Assembly (NCBI RefSeq): GCF_002849855.1
Contig: NZ_CP018616.1
Location: forward strand, 1,984,001 to 2,048,000
Source: Vibrio azureus
Lineage (GTDB): Bacteria > Pseudomonadota > Gammaproteobacteria > Enterobacterales > Vibrionaceae
Direction: 5' to 3'
Length of the DNA: 64,000 bases
Under the pieces are notes generated by a model. It did no database searches, was not told the origin of the DNA, and saw only the letters and a program-made list of their open reading frames with translations. Of the stretch, positions 36,885 through 46,080 are shown one piece after another. Made by a program: the position numbers and the translations under genes. How positions within the stretch are numbered: position 1 is the stretch's first letter; each line of letters begins with the position of its first letter.

Positions 36885-37454
36885 ATGGAAACTTCCGTAA
36901 AAGTAAAGGAAATAGAGCCTCATGTTGTAAGCGACTACAACACAGCAAAAGATGCTCTAAGAATTTATGCACCAACGATATATGCTTCTGTATTTTCAAC
37001 GTCACCGTTTGATAGTGATATTCTAAGAAAACAAGTTGCCTCATCGTTAATATCAACCTATGTTGTAGGCCACTCTACTCAAGACATTGGCTGCGTTCTC
37101 AGGGCTTTAGCCGAAAATCCAGATTTAGTTTATGCTAGGCTTCCACCTGCAGAATCTGTGTATATCGACATTTCGCAAGAAATTGATAAAAGCAGTACTT
37201 TTGACAACAAACGTCAGCTGAAAATACAAACAGAAACAAGGAGAAAATTACACACAAATATAATCAGATACAATATTGTGTTTACGATAATGCTAATTGG
37301 CGCCTTAGCTGCGGCATCTCTGTATCTTAGCCAAGAATCGCTGGCGCTTGTATCAGCGGCAATAGGAGGAGCAATCACTCACTTACTCGGAGAAAGAACA
37401 GCCATAAGGACTAATTTAGCAGCATCAGCTGGACACAATGCCAGCCTAGAATAG
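36885..37454 (+). CDS. Orphan membrane protein, two C-terminal helices
   Basis: I do not recognise this 189-residue protein. The N-terminal 125 residues are soluble and mixed in charge (KDALRIYAPTIYASVFSTSPF, then ISTYVVGHSTQDIGCVLRAL). Two hydrophobic segments follow at about 130-147 and 150-167, separated by a tight turn. The tail (RTAIRTNLAASAGHNASLE) is short and polar. It stands alone between non-coding regions, with poorer codon bias than its neighbours, which suggests acquired DNA. A hairpin-type membrane anchor or effector is possible; no function is claimed. Confidence 0.6.
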   Translation: METSVKVKEIEPHVVSDYNTAKDALRIYAPTIYASVFSTSPFDSDILRKQVASSLISTYVVGHSTQDIGCVLRALAENPDLVYARLPPAESVYIDISQEIDKSSTFDNKRQLKIQTETRRKLHTNIIRYNIVFTIMLIGALAAASLYLSQESLALVSAAIGGAITHLLGERTAIRTNLAASAGHNASLE

Positions 37455-37785
37455 TCAGCGATGACATCGACCTTTCATCAGAGATAATATCTCAATGTCA
37501 ACACAGCGTGTAAAACAATATGATAAGACGTTTAGGGGGAGCGACTGAAGCTCCCCAACCAATCTATGTTGTACAACATTAACAAGTGCTGCAGTGGATA
37601 GATAAAGCTTTTATTCCAGCACCTGTTATTTAGCCTCAATTGCTCCCAGAAATTATCTGCCTCTCAATGACACAAATTTAAGCAAAGCATTTTACGCGAT
37701 ATGCTCTATGCCAAATAGTCTCAAGGTTACATCACTCAGATAGTGAAGCATGCTCTGTAAGTTAGGTTACAAGACCAGATGGTGT
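37455..37785. other. Non-coding gap between the orphan gene and grxD
   Basis: About 330 bases, no open frame of note and no recognised motif. It includes a possible loose hairpin (GGGGGAGCGACTGAAGCTCCCC) at about 37535-37556 that could end the orphan gene's transcript, though no T-run follows. Confidence 0.5.
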
Positions 37786-37814
37786 AAAAAAGGAGCCACC
37801 TAGTGACTCCTTTT
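37786..37814 (-). terminator. Intrinsic terminator of grxD
   Basis: On the minus strand AAAAGGAG pairs with CTCCTTTT; an inner CAC/GTG pair closes the loop after one mismatch. It is followed by a T-run. It starts about 25 bases after the grxD stop. Confidence 0.8.
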
Positions 37815-37840
37815 GCTATATCTCTAGAAAGGCAACTGAA

Positions 37841-38176
37841 TTACTCAGCATCACCTTCATTGCGAGCAGCTGCTTCCTTAATTAAAGGTTGTAGCTCACC
37901 TTTTTGGAACATTTCCAAAATGATATCGCAACCGCCAATCAACTCGCCTTCAACCCAAAGCTGTGGGAATGTTGGCCACTGTGCGTATTTTGGCAGTTCG
38001 GCACGGATATCTGGATTTTGTAGAATATCTACGTAAGCAAACTTTTCACCACATGCCATCAAAGCTTGTGAGGCTTGAGAAGAAAAACCACAGCTTGGCA
38101 GTTTCGGTGAGCCTTTCATGTACAACAAAATCGTGTTTTCTGCGATCTGCTGCTTAATTTTATCGATAGTTTCCAT
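37841..38176 (-). CDS. grxD: Monothiol glutaredoxin 4
   Basis: Cytoplasmic CGFS-type glutaredoxin that binds a [2Fe-2S] cluster with glutathione and partners BolA, acting in iron-sulfur trafficking. The 111 residues contain PKLPSCGFSSQAS with Cys29 as the only active-site thiol. TFPQLWVEGELIGGCDIILEM carries the cis-Pro and glutathione-binding region. It is divergent from the iron superoxide dismutase gene. Confidence 0.96.
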   Translation of the reverse strand: METIDKIKQQIAENTILLYMKGSPKLPSCGFSSQASQALMACGEKFAYVDILQNPDIRAELPKYAQWPTFPQLWVEGELIGGCDIILEMFQKGELQPLIKEAAARNEGDAE

Positions 38177-38415
38177 TGCTTCCTCGATTCATTGCTTTGT
38201 CATTTCAGTATCGCCTCATTTTACTCAATAACCACAGAATAAAAACCATATAATTGCTAAGACTTAGTGAATACTGGTCTAAAAATTTTCGATATCAGGG
38301 TTTTAATAAAGTAAAAACTTGCTAAAATAGCTACAAGCCAGCCTTATCGGCGATATAAATAAAACACTGGAAGCAATAGAAAGTTAACCCTTTCATATAT
38401 ATGGAGAATTGAGCA

Positions 38416-39000
38416 ATGGCATTTGAATTACCAGCTCTTCCTTACGCGAAAGACGCACTAGAACCACACATCTCTGCTGAGACTCTAGATTTTCACCACG
38501 GTAAGCACCACAACACTTACGTTGTTAAACTAAATGGTCTTATTCCTGGTACTGAGTTCGAAGGCAAAACTCTAGAAGAGATCATCAAGACTTCTACTGG
38601 TGGTGTATTCAACAACGCAGCACAAATTTGGAACCATACTTTCTACTGGCACTGTCTAGCTCCAAACGCTGGTGGCGAACCAACAGGTGCGGTTGCTGAT
38701 GCAATCAACGCAGCATTTGGCTCTTTCGAAGAGTTCAAAGCAAAGTTCACTGACGCAGCAATCAACAACTTCGGTTCATCATGGACTTGGCTTGTGAAGA
38801 AAGCTGATGGTTCTCTAGAAATCGTTAATACTTCTAACGCAGCAACACCTCTAACAGAAGAAGGCACAACGCCGCTTCTTACTGTTGACCTATGGGAACA
38901 CGCATACTACATCGACTACCGTAACGTGCGTCCAGATTACATGAACGGCTTCTGGGCTCTTGTAAACTGGAACTTTGTTGCTGACAACCTAGCAAAGTAA
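38416..39000 (+). CDS. sodB: Iron superoxide dismutase
   Basis: Cytoplasmic enzyme dismuting superoxide. The 194 residues carry the four metal ligands: His27 in DFHHGKHH, the His in WNHTFYWH, and Asp/His in [12 protein letters not shown]. The sequence [20 protein letters not shown] favours iron over manganese. GGAGAATTGAGC precedes the ATG. In E. coli sodB mRNA is a RyhB target; I did not detect a clear matching site by eye. A terminator follows. Confidence 0.97.
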   Translation: MAFELPALPYAKDALEPHISAETLDFHHGKHHNTYVVKLNGLIPGTEFEGKTLEEIIKTSTGGVFNNAAQIWNHTFYWHCLAPNAGGEPTGAVADAINAAFGSFEEFKAKFTDAAINNFGSSWTWLVKKADGSLEIVNTSNAATPLTEEGTTPLLTVDLWEHAYYIDYRNVRPDYMNGFWALVNWNFVADNLAK

Positions 39001-39035
39001 TTCGGCTTTCCCCCGATTCAATTTAGTCTCATTTT

Positions 39036-39062
39036 AAAAGCTCACTTTTAGTGGGCTTTTTT
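39036..39062 (+). terminator. Intrinsic terminator of sodB
   Basis: AAAAGCTCAC and GTGGGCTTTT pair with one G-T pair around a short T-rich loop, followed by more T residues, 35 bases after the sodB stop. Confidence 0.8.
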
Positions 39063-39144
39063 ATTACTTGGAAGCATTTAATTTCTGTTTTTACTAAAGT
39101 TCTTCTGATTGATGCCGTTACTAAGATATCAAGTGAGGAATCCC

Positions 39145-39648
39145 ATGCAAATCCATAAATTAGATAAAGCAGCAATCATTAATGAGCTTCAGTTTGGAAG
39201 TGGCATCAGCCATGCCATTCAAGAAGGTCGCCGCTCTGATTTTGCTCTCATTTTATCTATGTTCTCAAGTGATATTAGAGATGTTGTTCCTCTTGAAGAA
39301 GTTGAAACAATCGAGAGCGATGATCAACTTCTCAGATCTCAGTTGGGTGTGCCTCAACCACAAACACTTCGTTCGGAGAGTAGTAGTTATGACATCGCTG
39401 CAGAACAGTCTAAACAATTCCACCAAGCTGGGCTTTCTTCTGCCAAACTGAGTCACTATTTAAAACCCGATGCCCTTACCTACCAGCCTGAAGATACGTT
39501 TGACTTGCCAGAGGAGGTTTATCATAACCTATCGGGCCATGAGCGACGCTCTCTAAGTCAACCAAAGAAAAATCCCCTTCCTTATACAGGATTACATGAG
39601 AAATTGATTACTGCGCAGCGTAAACAACAAATCCAAATGCAAGCATAG
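39145..39648 (+). CDS. VC2046/SO_2500 family protein
   Basis: A 167-residue cytoplasmic protein of unknown function conserved in Vibrio and Shewanella. The ATG at 39145 (MQIHKLDKAAIINELQFGSG) has GAGGAATCCC upstream. The conserved N-terminal core FGSGISHAIQEGRRSDFALILSM is followed by a low-complexity polar region with QPKKNPLPYTGLHEKL near the end. Proximity to sodB matches the V. cholerae order. Confidence 0.8.
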   Translation: MQIHKLDKAAIINELQFGSGISHAIQEGRRSDFALILSMFSSDIRDVVPLEEVETIESDDQLLRSQLGVPQPQTLRSESSSYDIAAEQSKQFHQAGLSSAKLSHYLKPDALTYQPEDTFDLPEEVYHNLSGHERRSLSQPKKNPLPYTGLHEKLITAQRKQQIQMQA

Positions 39649-39827
39649 AGATCGGTTTTTACTCATCACTTTGCATTTTAGTAAACGCTTAAGTGTGACG
39701 CTTTACAAAGTCCATAATAATAATTCATACCGAACAGTGTTTATTAGAGGTTTTTCACACTGAAATAACGCAAATGCATCCATGCTGTATCCATTGAAAC
39801 TTATTATGCAACAAGAATAAAGATACT

Positions 39828-40511
39828 ATGGACATTAAAGAATCAACGATCATCATCACATCCGCAGGTTCCCTCATTGGTCGCACTTGTGCCAATCACT
39901 TTGCACACCTTGGCGCGACGTTGATTCTTTGCGATCAAAGCTTGTGTGCCCTACAAACCACTTATGATCAAGTTTGTACTGCTTCAAACAAAGCCTATGC
40001 CATAAAGGTGTGCAGTCACAGTACCACTTCTATTAAGCTACTCTTCGATCGAATAGAATTCGAATTAGGGGAAACACCCGATGTCATTATTAATTGCTGG
40101 ACAAGCTCTCCTATGCCTAGCTTGATGGCCCCTGAACCCACCAGCACTTACCTACATCATTTTACCGATGCAACCCGTTTTCTTTATACTTATGGGCAAG
40201 TAAGTGCGGAGCGCTTTCACACCAACAAGAAAAAAGGCGTGATTGTCAATGTGATTTCTCATGATAATCATGATGACTTAACTGGGGTTGAGAGCATGAC
40301 CGCCCTGGTATCTGGCTTAACCCACAGTTGGGCAAAAGAGTTATCTGAGTTCAATATTCGTGTAGGAGGCGTCATTCCAGCGACTCATCACTCTGAAGAG
40401 AGCATTAACGCACGACACTGGGCTCAAGTGCAGGACGAACTCGTACGCAATACTGCTTATATTATCTCGAATGATTACTTTAGTGGCCGAGTAGTCACAA
40501 CTGAAGTCTAA
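39828..40511 (+). CDS. Degenerate short-chain dehydrogenase/reductase-like protein
   Basis: A 227-residue Rossmann-fold protein of the SDR type. The N terminus IIITSAGSLIGRTCANHFAHLGA corresponds to the TGxxxGIG nucleotide loop with the first Gly replaced by Ser. The catalytic Tyr-x-x-x-Lys motif is missing: where YxxxK is expected after the strand GVIVNVISH, the sequence reads GVESMTALVSGLTHSWAKEL. The later part NIRVGGVIPAT is family-like. It is probably not an active oxidoreductase of the normal type and may have a binding or regulatory role. The full-length frame argues against recent decay. Confidence 0.75.
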   Translation: MDIKESTIIITSAGSLIGRTCANHFAHLGATLILCDQSLCALQTTYDQVCTASNKAYAIKVCSHSTTSIKLLFDRIEFELGETPDVIINCWTSSPMPSLMAPEPTSTYLHHFTDATRFLYTYGQVSAERFHTNKKKGVIVNVISHDNHDDLTGVESMTALVSGLTHSWAKELSEFNIRVGGVIPATHHSEESINARHWAQVQDELVRNTAYIISNDYFSGRVVTTEV

Positions 40512-40785
40512 AGCGCTAGGCGTTGATGCTTTCTAATCAAACGTCTTTTTAAGCTTCGTTTTCAGCATTTTGGTGTGTCTGTCCCAAGAGCGATTTTTCT
40601 AATAGCGATTCAACAATAGCTATAAGACTCAATAACGACCATATAAACACTTTTAGCATGGTCTGTCCTTGCAAATTTTCCTGTCGCTTTAACATCTGTC
40701 TTTATAACGTTCTATACCTATAATGGCATAGCAAAGGTATTGGCACATCCACTGAACGCTGCATGCTTTATCTTTCAAACCAAAG
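40512..40785. other. Gap between SDR-like gene and adhE terminator
   Basis: No gene. Carries the shared motif GTGTGTCTGTCCC at 40573-40585 and a degenerate relative (TGGTCTGTCCTTGC) at about 40658-40671, about 80 bases apart. Confidence 0.45.
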
Positions 40786-40815
40786 AAAAAGCCCCGGACA
40801 AATGAGCCGGGGCTT
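40786..40815 (-). terminator. Intrinsic terminator of adhE
   Basis: On the minus strand AAGCCCCGG and CCGGGGCTT form a perfect 9-bp stem, followed by Ts. It lies about 40 bases after the adhE stop. Confidence 0.9.
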
Positions 40816-40855
40816 AGGTTTAATTTGAACAATCTGCTTGTCTTAAAAACTCAGC

Positions 40856-43546
40856 TTATGCGTCCATCTTTTCTTTTTTAGTTGCTGGTGCTTCTTGGTC
40901 TGCTTTCTTCTTGATAACAGTAGTACCTTCGAACGTTTCACCTTCAACAAATGGCTTGCCGTAGTAAGAAGCACGAAGCACTTCTTTAAGCTCAGAGATT
41001 AATGGGTAACGAGGGTTTGCACCAGTACACTGGTCATCAAACGCTTCAACCGCAAGTTCATCAAGCTTAGCAACGAAATCGGCTTCCGCAACACCAGCTG
41101 CTTGGATAGAAGCTGGGATGTCTAGGTTTAGCTTCAGCTCTTCCAACCAACCTAGTAGACGCTCGATCTTCTGAGCGGTACGGTCACCCGGTAAGCTTAG
41201 ACCTAGGTGATCAGCGATTTCCGCATAACGACGGCGTGCTTGTGGGCGGTCGTATTGTGAAAACGCAGTTTGCTTAGTTGGGTTATCGTTCGCGTTGTAA
41301 CGAACAACGTTAGCAATCAGCAATGCATTCGCCAAACCGTGTGGTAAGTGGAACTCAGCACCAATCTTGTGCGCCATAGAGTGACAAACACCTAGGAATG
41401 CGTTTGCAAACGCGATACCAGCGATAGTTGCCGCGTTGTGTACTTTCTCACGAGCGATTGGGTCGTTTGCACCGTTCGCATAGCTTGAAGGTAGGTACTC
41501 TTTAAGCATCTTAAGCGCTTGTAGAGCTTGACCGTCTGAGTACTCGTTAGCAAGAACGGATACGTAAGCTTCTAGAGCGTGAGTGACTGCATCGTAACCA
41601 CCAAATGCGGTTAAAGACTTAGGCATGTTCATTACAAGGTTAGCATCAACGATAGCCATGTTTGGCGTGATCTCGTAGTCAGCAAGTGGGTACTTAGCCC
41701 CTGTCTTGTCGTCTGTAACAACAGCGAATGGTGTAACTTCTGAACCTGTACCCGATGTTGTAGTGATACACACAAGCTCTGCTTTTTGACCCATTTTAGG
41801 GAACTTGTAGATACGTTTACGGATATCCATAAAGCGCATAGCCAGTTCTTCGAAGTGCGTATCTGGGTGCTCATACATTACCCACATAATTTTCGCAGCA
41901 TCCATTGGAGAACCACCACCCAACGCAATGATAGTGTCTGGCTGGAAGCTCTTCATCGCTTCGGCACCTTTCTCTACAACCGATAGTGTTGGATCCGCTT
42001 CTACATCAAAGAATGTTTGCACTTCCATACCTTGAGCTTTAAGCAAACTCACTACGTCATCAGCGTAGCCGTTGTTGAATAGGAAACGGTCAGTCACTAG
42101 GAATGCGCGCTTTTTACCTTCTAGGTCGCTAAGTGCAATTGGAAGGCTACCACGACGGAAGTAGATAGACTTAGGTAGTTTGTGCCACAACATGTTTTCA
42201 GCTCGCTTCGCTACAGTTTTCTTGTTGATTAGGTGCTTAGGACCTACGTTCTCAGAGATAGAGTTACCACCCCATGAACCACAACCTAGAGTTAGAGAAG
42301 GTGCAACGTTAAAGTTATACAAGTCACCGATACCACCGTGAGTAGTAGGGATGTTGATAAGGATACGAGCAGTCTTCATCTTGTCACCGAAGTAACGGAT
42401 GCGGTCTGCGTTAACGTCTTGGTTAGTGTATAAGCCAGACGTGTGACCGATCCCACCAATCTCAACCATAGTTACCGCTTGAGCAACAGCATCTTCGAAG
42501 TTGTCAGCACGGAACAAACCTAGAGTTGGAGATAGTTTCTCGTGTGCAAATGCGTCATCAAACGAAACTTTACCCAAGCCTTCACCAACCAGAACTTTAG
42601 TGTCTGCTGGCACTTTTACGCCTGCCATTTCAGCGATAGCTGGAGCTGGTTGGCCAACAATCTTCGCGTTTAGTGCGCCATCGATAAGAAGTACTTTACG
42701 AACTTTCTCAGCTTCAGCTTTGCTCAATACGTAAGCTTTGTGAGAAGCAAAACGCTCTTTTACTTCGTCATAAACTTCATCAACAACGATAGCCGCTTGC
42801 TCAGAAGCACAAACAACACCGTTATCAAACGTTTTAGACATGAGGATAGAAGCAACAGCACGTTTAATGTCTGCCGTTTCATCAATAACAACAGGAACGT
42901 TACCCGCACCTACGCCAATGGCAGGTTTACCAGAGGAGTACGCCGCTTTCACCATACCTGGACCACCAGTAGCAAGGATAAGCGCGATATCATCATGCTT
43001 CATTAGAGCGTTTGAAAGTTCAACTGATGGTTGGTCAATCCAACCGATGATGTCTTTTGGTGCCCCTGCGGCAACCGCAGCATCTAGAACAAGTTTCGCT
43101 GCATCGTTGGTAGAATTCTTAGCACGTGGGTGTGGTGAGAAGATGATACCGTTACGTGTCTTAAGAGAGATTAGAGACTTAAAGATAGCCGTAGAAGTTG
43201 GGTTCGTTGTTGGTACGATACCACAGATGATTCCTACTGGCTCAGCAATAGTCATTGTACCTAGGTTTTCGTCTTCTTCAAGAATGCCACAGGTCTTTTC
43301 GTCTTTGTATTTGTTGTAGATGAATTCAGAAGCAAAGTGGTTCTTAATCACTTTATCTTCGACAATACCCATGCCCGATTCTTCAACCGCTTGTTGTGCT
43401 AGTGGGATACGAGCTTGGTTAGCAGCAAGAGATGCTGCACGGAAGATTTTATCTACTTGCTCTTGAGAGTATGTTGCGAACTCAGCTTGCGCTTTCTTAA
43501 CGCGAGCGATCATTGCATCTAGTTCAGCCATATTCGTTACAGGCAT
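40856..43546 (-). CDS. adhE: Bifunctional acetaldehyde-CoA/alcohol dehydrogenase
   Basis: Reduces acetyl-CoA to acetaldehyde and then ethanol, regenerating NAD+ in fermentation; the E. coli enzyme forms long spirosomes. The 896 residues have an N-terminal aldehyde dehydrogenase domain (about 1-440) with NNGVVCASEQA-type sequence holding the catalytic Cys. The C-terminal iron-dependent alcohol dehydrogenase domain (about 450-870) has ALGGGSPMDAAKIMW, TTSGTGSEVTPFAV, GVCHSMAHKIGAEFHLPHG with the iron-binding His residues, and ANPRYPL. AGGAGAATCC sits before the ATG. An FNR-like site lies about 150 bases upstream. Confidence 0.97.
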   Translation of the reverse strand: MPVTNMAELDAMIARVKKAQAEFATYSQEQVDKIFRAASLAANQARIPLAQQAVEESGMGIVEDKVIKNHFASEFIYNKYKDEKTCGILEEDENLGTMTIAEPVGIICGIVPTTNPTSTAIFKSLISLKTRNGIIFSPHPRAKNSTNDAAKLVLDAAVAAGAPKDIIGWIDQPSVELSNALMKHDDIALILATGGPGMVKAAYSSGKPAIGVGAGNVPVVIDETADIKRAVASILMSKTFDNGVVCASEQAAIVVDEVYDEVKERFASHKAYVLSKAEAEKVRKVLLIDGALNAKIVGQPAPAIAEMAGVKVPADTKVLVGEGLGKVSFDDAFAHEKLSPTLGLFRADNFEDAVAQAVTMVEIGGIGHTSGLYTNQDVNADRIRYFGDKMKTARILINIPTTHGGIGDLYNFNVAPSLTLGCGSWGGNSISENVGPKHLINKKTVAKRAENMLWHKLPKSIYFRRGSLPIALSDLEGKKRAFLVTDRFLFNNGYADDVVSLLKAQGMEVQTFFDVEADPTLSVVEKGAEAMKSFQPDTIIALGGGSPMDAAKIMWVMYEHPDTHFEELAMRFMDIRKRIYKFPKMGQKAELVCITTTSGTGSEVTPFAVVTDDKTGAKYPLADYEITPNMAIVDANLVMNMPKSLTAFGGYDAVTHALEAYVSVLANEYSDGQALQALKMLKEYLPSSYANGANDPIAREKVHNAATIAGIAFANAFLGVCHSMAHKIGAEFHLPHGLANALLIANVVRYNANDNPTKQTAFSQYDRPQARRRYAEIADHLGLSLPGDRTAQKIERLLGWLEELKLNLDIPASIQAAGVAEADFVAKLDELAVEAFDDQCTGANPRYPLISELKEVLRASYYGKPFVEGETFEGTTVIKKKADQEAPATKKEKMDA

Positions 43547-43692
43547 AGGATTCTCCTAAATTTAATAAATATTAAAAACTTTTTATTAAGGCGATTGCTT
43601 GTATTTCCTACTGCTAATCAGTATCTAAACCAGCGACTTTCTTAGTAAACTGCTTTCAGAACTGATTATAATATTTCATGGGATGTAAAATA

Positions 43693-43706
43693 TTGACTTG
43701 GATCAG
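43693..43706 (-). promoter_or_regulatory. FNR-like site upstream of adhE
   Basis: TTGACTTGGATCAG matches TTGAT-N4-ATCAA at eight of ten positions. Its place, about 150 bases before adhE, suits redox control of a fermentation gene, but the two mismatches make it tentative. Confidence 0.35.
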
Positions 43707-44077
43707 GTCTGATTCTTGAAGCAAACTCAAAGTACGACAAACTACTGAGAACAAAACACAAATAACTAAAAATATAAACTTAATATCTTTTAACATCCTC
43801 AACCCAAAAGTTAAGTCGAGCTTTCAAACAAATGCAACACCCAAAAACTGTAATAAAATTTCAATTTCATTTATAAAAATTACAAAAGACCCAAGCAAGA
43901 TACCCAACAAATTGTATATCAAGTTAAACCTTACTCAATGTGAGGAGTTTTTATTTTTAAAAAACGTGCTGATGCTAACGTTTGGGAAAGTTCTGTACTA
44001 AAAAATTAGCTTAAAAGGCCAACGCCTCCTAGCGATAAACCACCTCCAGATATGCGCTAATCGCTGTTATACAAACA

Positions 44078-44171
44078 CATAATTTTCATGCAAATATATA
44101 GTTTTCTGCAAGCACATAGCTCTCATGCGAATACAAAACGGTTACATGAAGACATAGTGTGATACGAAAAC
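44078..44171. repeat. Degenerate 19-bp tandem repeat, about five units
   Basis: Consecutive units begin at 44078, 44097, 44115, 44134 and 44153 and share a CATAGNTTTCATGCAAATA-like pattern; the first and third are the most alike, the fourth and fifth are weak. It lies 170 bases before the marC-type gene. Confidence 0.5.
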
Positions 44172-44340
44172 CCACAAATATGAGATTAATTGGGTATTAA
44201 AATATCTTAGGATTAGTTTTTCTTACTAAGAATGGCCCCTATACTTTAGTTTTTTTCACTTTCTACTTTGGCCATTTTGTCTTACATTAGCCAGCCAAAT
44301 TACCCCACTTTTCTATGCTGAATATTAACGAGTAAACCAC

Positions 44341-44979
44341 ATGCAAACTTTAGAGTTAGCTATCTTTCTTCAATTCTTTTTAGGCTTGGTAGCCGCGGTT
44401 AACCCCGTAGGCATTATGCCAGTTTTTGTGTCATTAACAGGCCACATGACACCGGAAGAGAAACGTAAAACGGCCACTACCGCCAATATTGCAGTGGCTG
44501 TCATCCTGATCATCTCCCTATTTGCTGGTCAAATATTGCTAGATATGTTCAGCATTTCTTTAGACTCTTTTAGAGTTGCTGGTGGTTTGCTGTTATTGAG
44601 TATCGCTTTCTCAATGATGAGCGGTAAGCTCGGTGAGGATAAACAGAATAAACAAGAAAAGACCGAGTATGTGAGTCGAGAGCAAATTGGGGTCGTGCCA
44701 CTTGCAATGCCATTGATGGCAGGGCCTGGTGCCATCAGTTCAACCATCGTTTACGGTGCTCGTTACCCTAGTGCGTTTGATACTGTTGGCATTAGCATTA
44801 CTATCGTCGTATTTTGTTTTTGTTCGTGGATGCTGTTCCGCTCTGCGCCTTTAATTGTTCGTTTCCTAGGTCAAACAGGAATCAACGTCATTACTCGTAT
44901 CATGGGTTTGATACTTGGCGCATTAGGGATTGAGTTTATTGCCAATGGCTTACGTAATCTATTTCCAGGATTAGCCTAA
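44341..44979 (+). CDS. MarC-family (YchE) membrane protein
   Basis: A 212-residue polytopic inner-membrane protein with about six helices. It shows the family motifs FFLGLVAAVNPVGIMPVFVSLT, DSFRVAGGLLLLSIAFSMM, VPLAMPLMAGPGAISSTIV and ITRIMGLILGALGIEFIANGL. The function of MarC/YchE proteins is not established, despite the name multiple antibiotic resistance; in E. coli ychE neighbours adhE, and the divergent adhE arrangement here is the same. Confidence 0.88.
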   Translation: MQTLELAIFLQFFLGLVAAVNPVGIMPVFVSLTGHMTPEEKRKTATTANIAVAVILIISLFAGQILLDMFSISLDSFRVAGGLLLLSIAFSMMSGKLGEDKQNKQEKTEYVSREQIGVVPLAMPLMAGPGAISSTIVYGARYPSAFDTVGISITIVVFCFCSWMLFRSAPLIVRFLGQTGINVITRIMGLILGALGIEFIANGLRNLFPGLA

Positions 44980-45042
44980 ATTTCTGGTGTAAATCTGGTA
45001 TGATGTTGTTACTCATTTATTTAACTTTGACTATGCAACATC

Positions 45043-45888
45043 ATGCCTTCCAAATCACTTAAACATCATCTATACGTCATCATTTTCGGTACGCACACTC
45101 GTGCAGGACGTGCATTTGATATCGGATTAATCTTCGCCATCATCGCCTCACTCGTGATTCTTACTCTGGAATCACTGCCTTCTGTTATGGCTGAATGGTC
45201 GACCCAACTAAGATACACCGAGTACACTTTTACCGCGTTATTTACGATTGAATACTTCCTTCGCCTGTATTGCTCGCCAAAACCCAAAGCCTACGCGACC
45301 AGCTTTTACGGTGTCGTCGATTTACTGGCAATTTTACCGACCTACATTGCCCTGTTCTTCCCTGGTGCTTCTTTTATGGGCGTGGTGCGCTTACTGCGCG
45401 TAATGCGTATATTCCGTATCCTAAAGTTAGTCCGTTACCTTCAAGATTCTAATATTCTACTGCGCTCACTACTTATGGCGCGCAGAAAAATCTTTATATT
45501 CTTTAGTACAGTAGGCATTTTAGTCACGATTTTGGGTGCCGTTATCTTTGTCATTGAAGGGCCATATAACGGCTTTACCAGCATACCTAAAAGTATCTAT
45601 TGGGCTATCGTGACCATCACCACCGTCGGCTATGGTGACATGGTGCCACAAACCGATTTAGGTAAAGCGATCGCGTCTCTGACCATGCTACTCGGCTATT
45701 CAATTCTGGCGGTGCCAACAGGTATCATTACCGCAGAATTAAGCCATGAAATGAATGCTCATAAGACATTGGTAAAATGCCCAAACTGTAATCGTGCTGG
45801 CCACGAGTCTGATGCTCTGTATTGTAAACACTGTGGTGGAGAATTATCTGATCCTGACAAGCGTATCGTCAGTGTCAATGAAGAGTAA
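45043..45888 (+). CDS. Voltage-gated K+ channel with C-terminal zinc ribbon
   Basis: A 281-residue ion channel with six helices. S4 carries a regular basic ladder (VVRLLRVMRIFRILKLVRYL), the pore loop has the K+ selectivity filter TTVGYGD, and S6 reads LLGYSILAVPTGIITAE. The C terminus has two CxxC pairs (CPNCNRAGHESDALYCKHCGGEL), a rubredoxin-like zinc ribbon not found in the minimal KvAP-type channels. It differs from E. coli Kch, which ends in a RCK domain. Conserved place next to marC and asd. Confidence 0.9.
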   Translation: MPSKSLKHHLYVIIFGTHTRAGRAFDIGLIFAIIASLVILTLESLPSVMAEWSTQLRYTEYTFTALFTIEYFLRLYCSPKPKAYATSFYGVVDLLAILPTYIALFFPGASFMGVVRLLRVMRIFRILKLVRYLQDSNILLRSLLMARRKIFIFFSTVGILVTILGAVIFVIEGPYNGFTSIPKSIYWAIVTITTVGYGDMVPQTDLGKAIASLTMLLGYSILAVPTGIITAELSHEMNAHKTLVKCPNCNRAGHESDALYCKHCGGELSDPDKRIVSVNEE

Positions 45889-45960
45889 TTATCAGTGTTG
45901 CGTTATACCTAGTAGTTTTAAAGTGACACCCAAGTAATCTCAAAAAATAACCACAAGAAT

Positions 45961-45996
45961 AAATTAAGGCGCTCCCAAAAGAGCGCCTAATTAAAG
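45961..45996. terminator. Hairpin between K+ channel and asd ends
   Basis: GGCGCTC and GAGCGCC pair around CCAAAA, extended by TTA/TAA pairs on each side; flanking AT-rich sequence (AATTAA) is present but there is no long T-run. It lies between converging genes and may stop both. Confidence 0.55.
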
Positions 45997-46080
45997 CGTT
46001 AAGCTAATTTACTGATTCAGCGCCTCTATCCTGCACCAAGTAACTTCAGGAGCTTGGAAAGACCCTGAGTGTATTGATGC

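Larger units (their letters stand above)
43547..44340. other. Long adhE-marC intergenic region
   Basis: Nearly 800 bases between divergent genes, AT-rich, without a coding frame. It holds an FNR-like site at 43693-43706 and a degenerate 19-bp repeat array at 44078-44171. A long adhE leader would fit the post-transcriptional control known in E. coli, but I see no defined structure. Confidence 0.6.
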
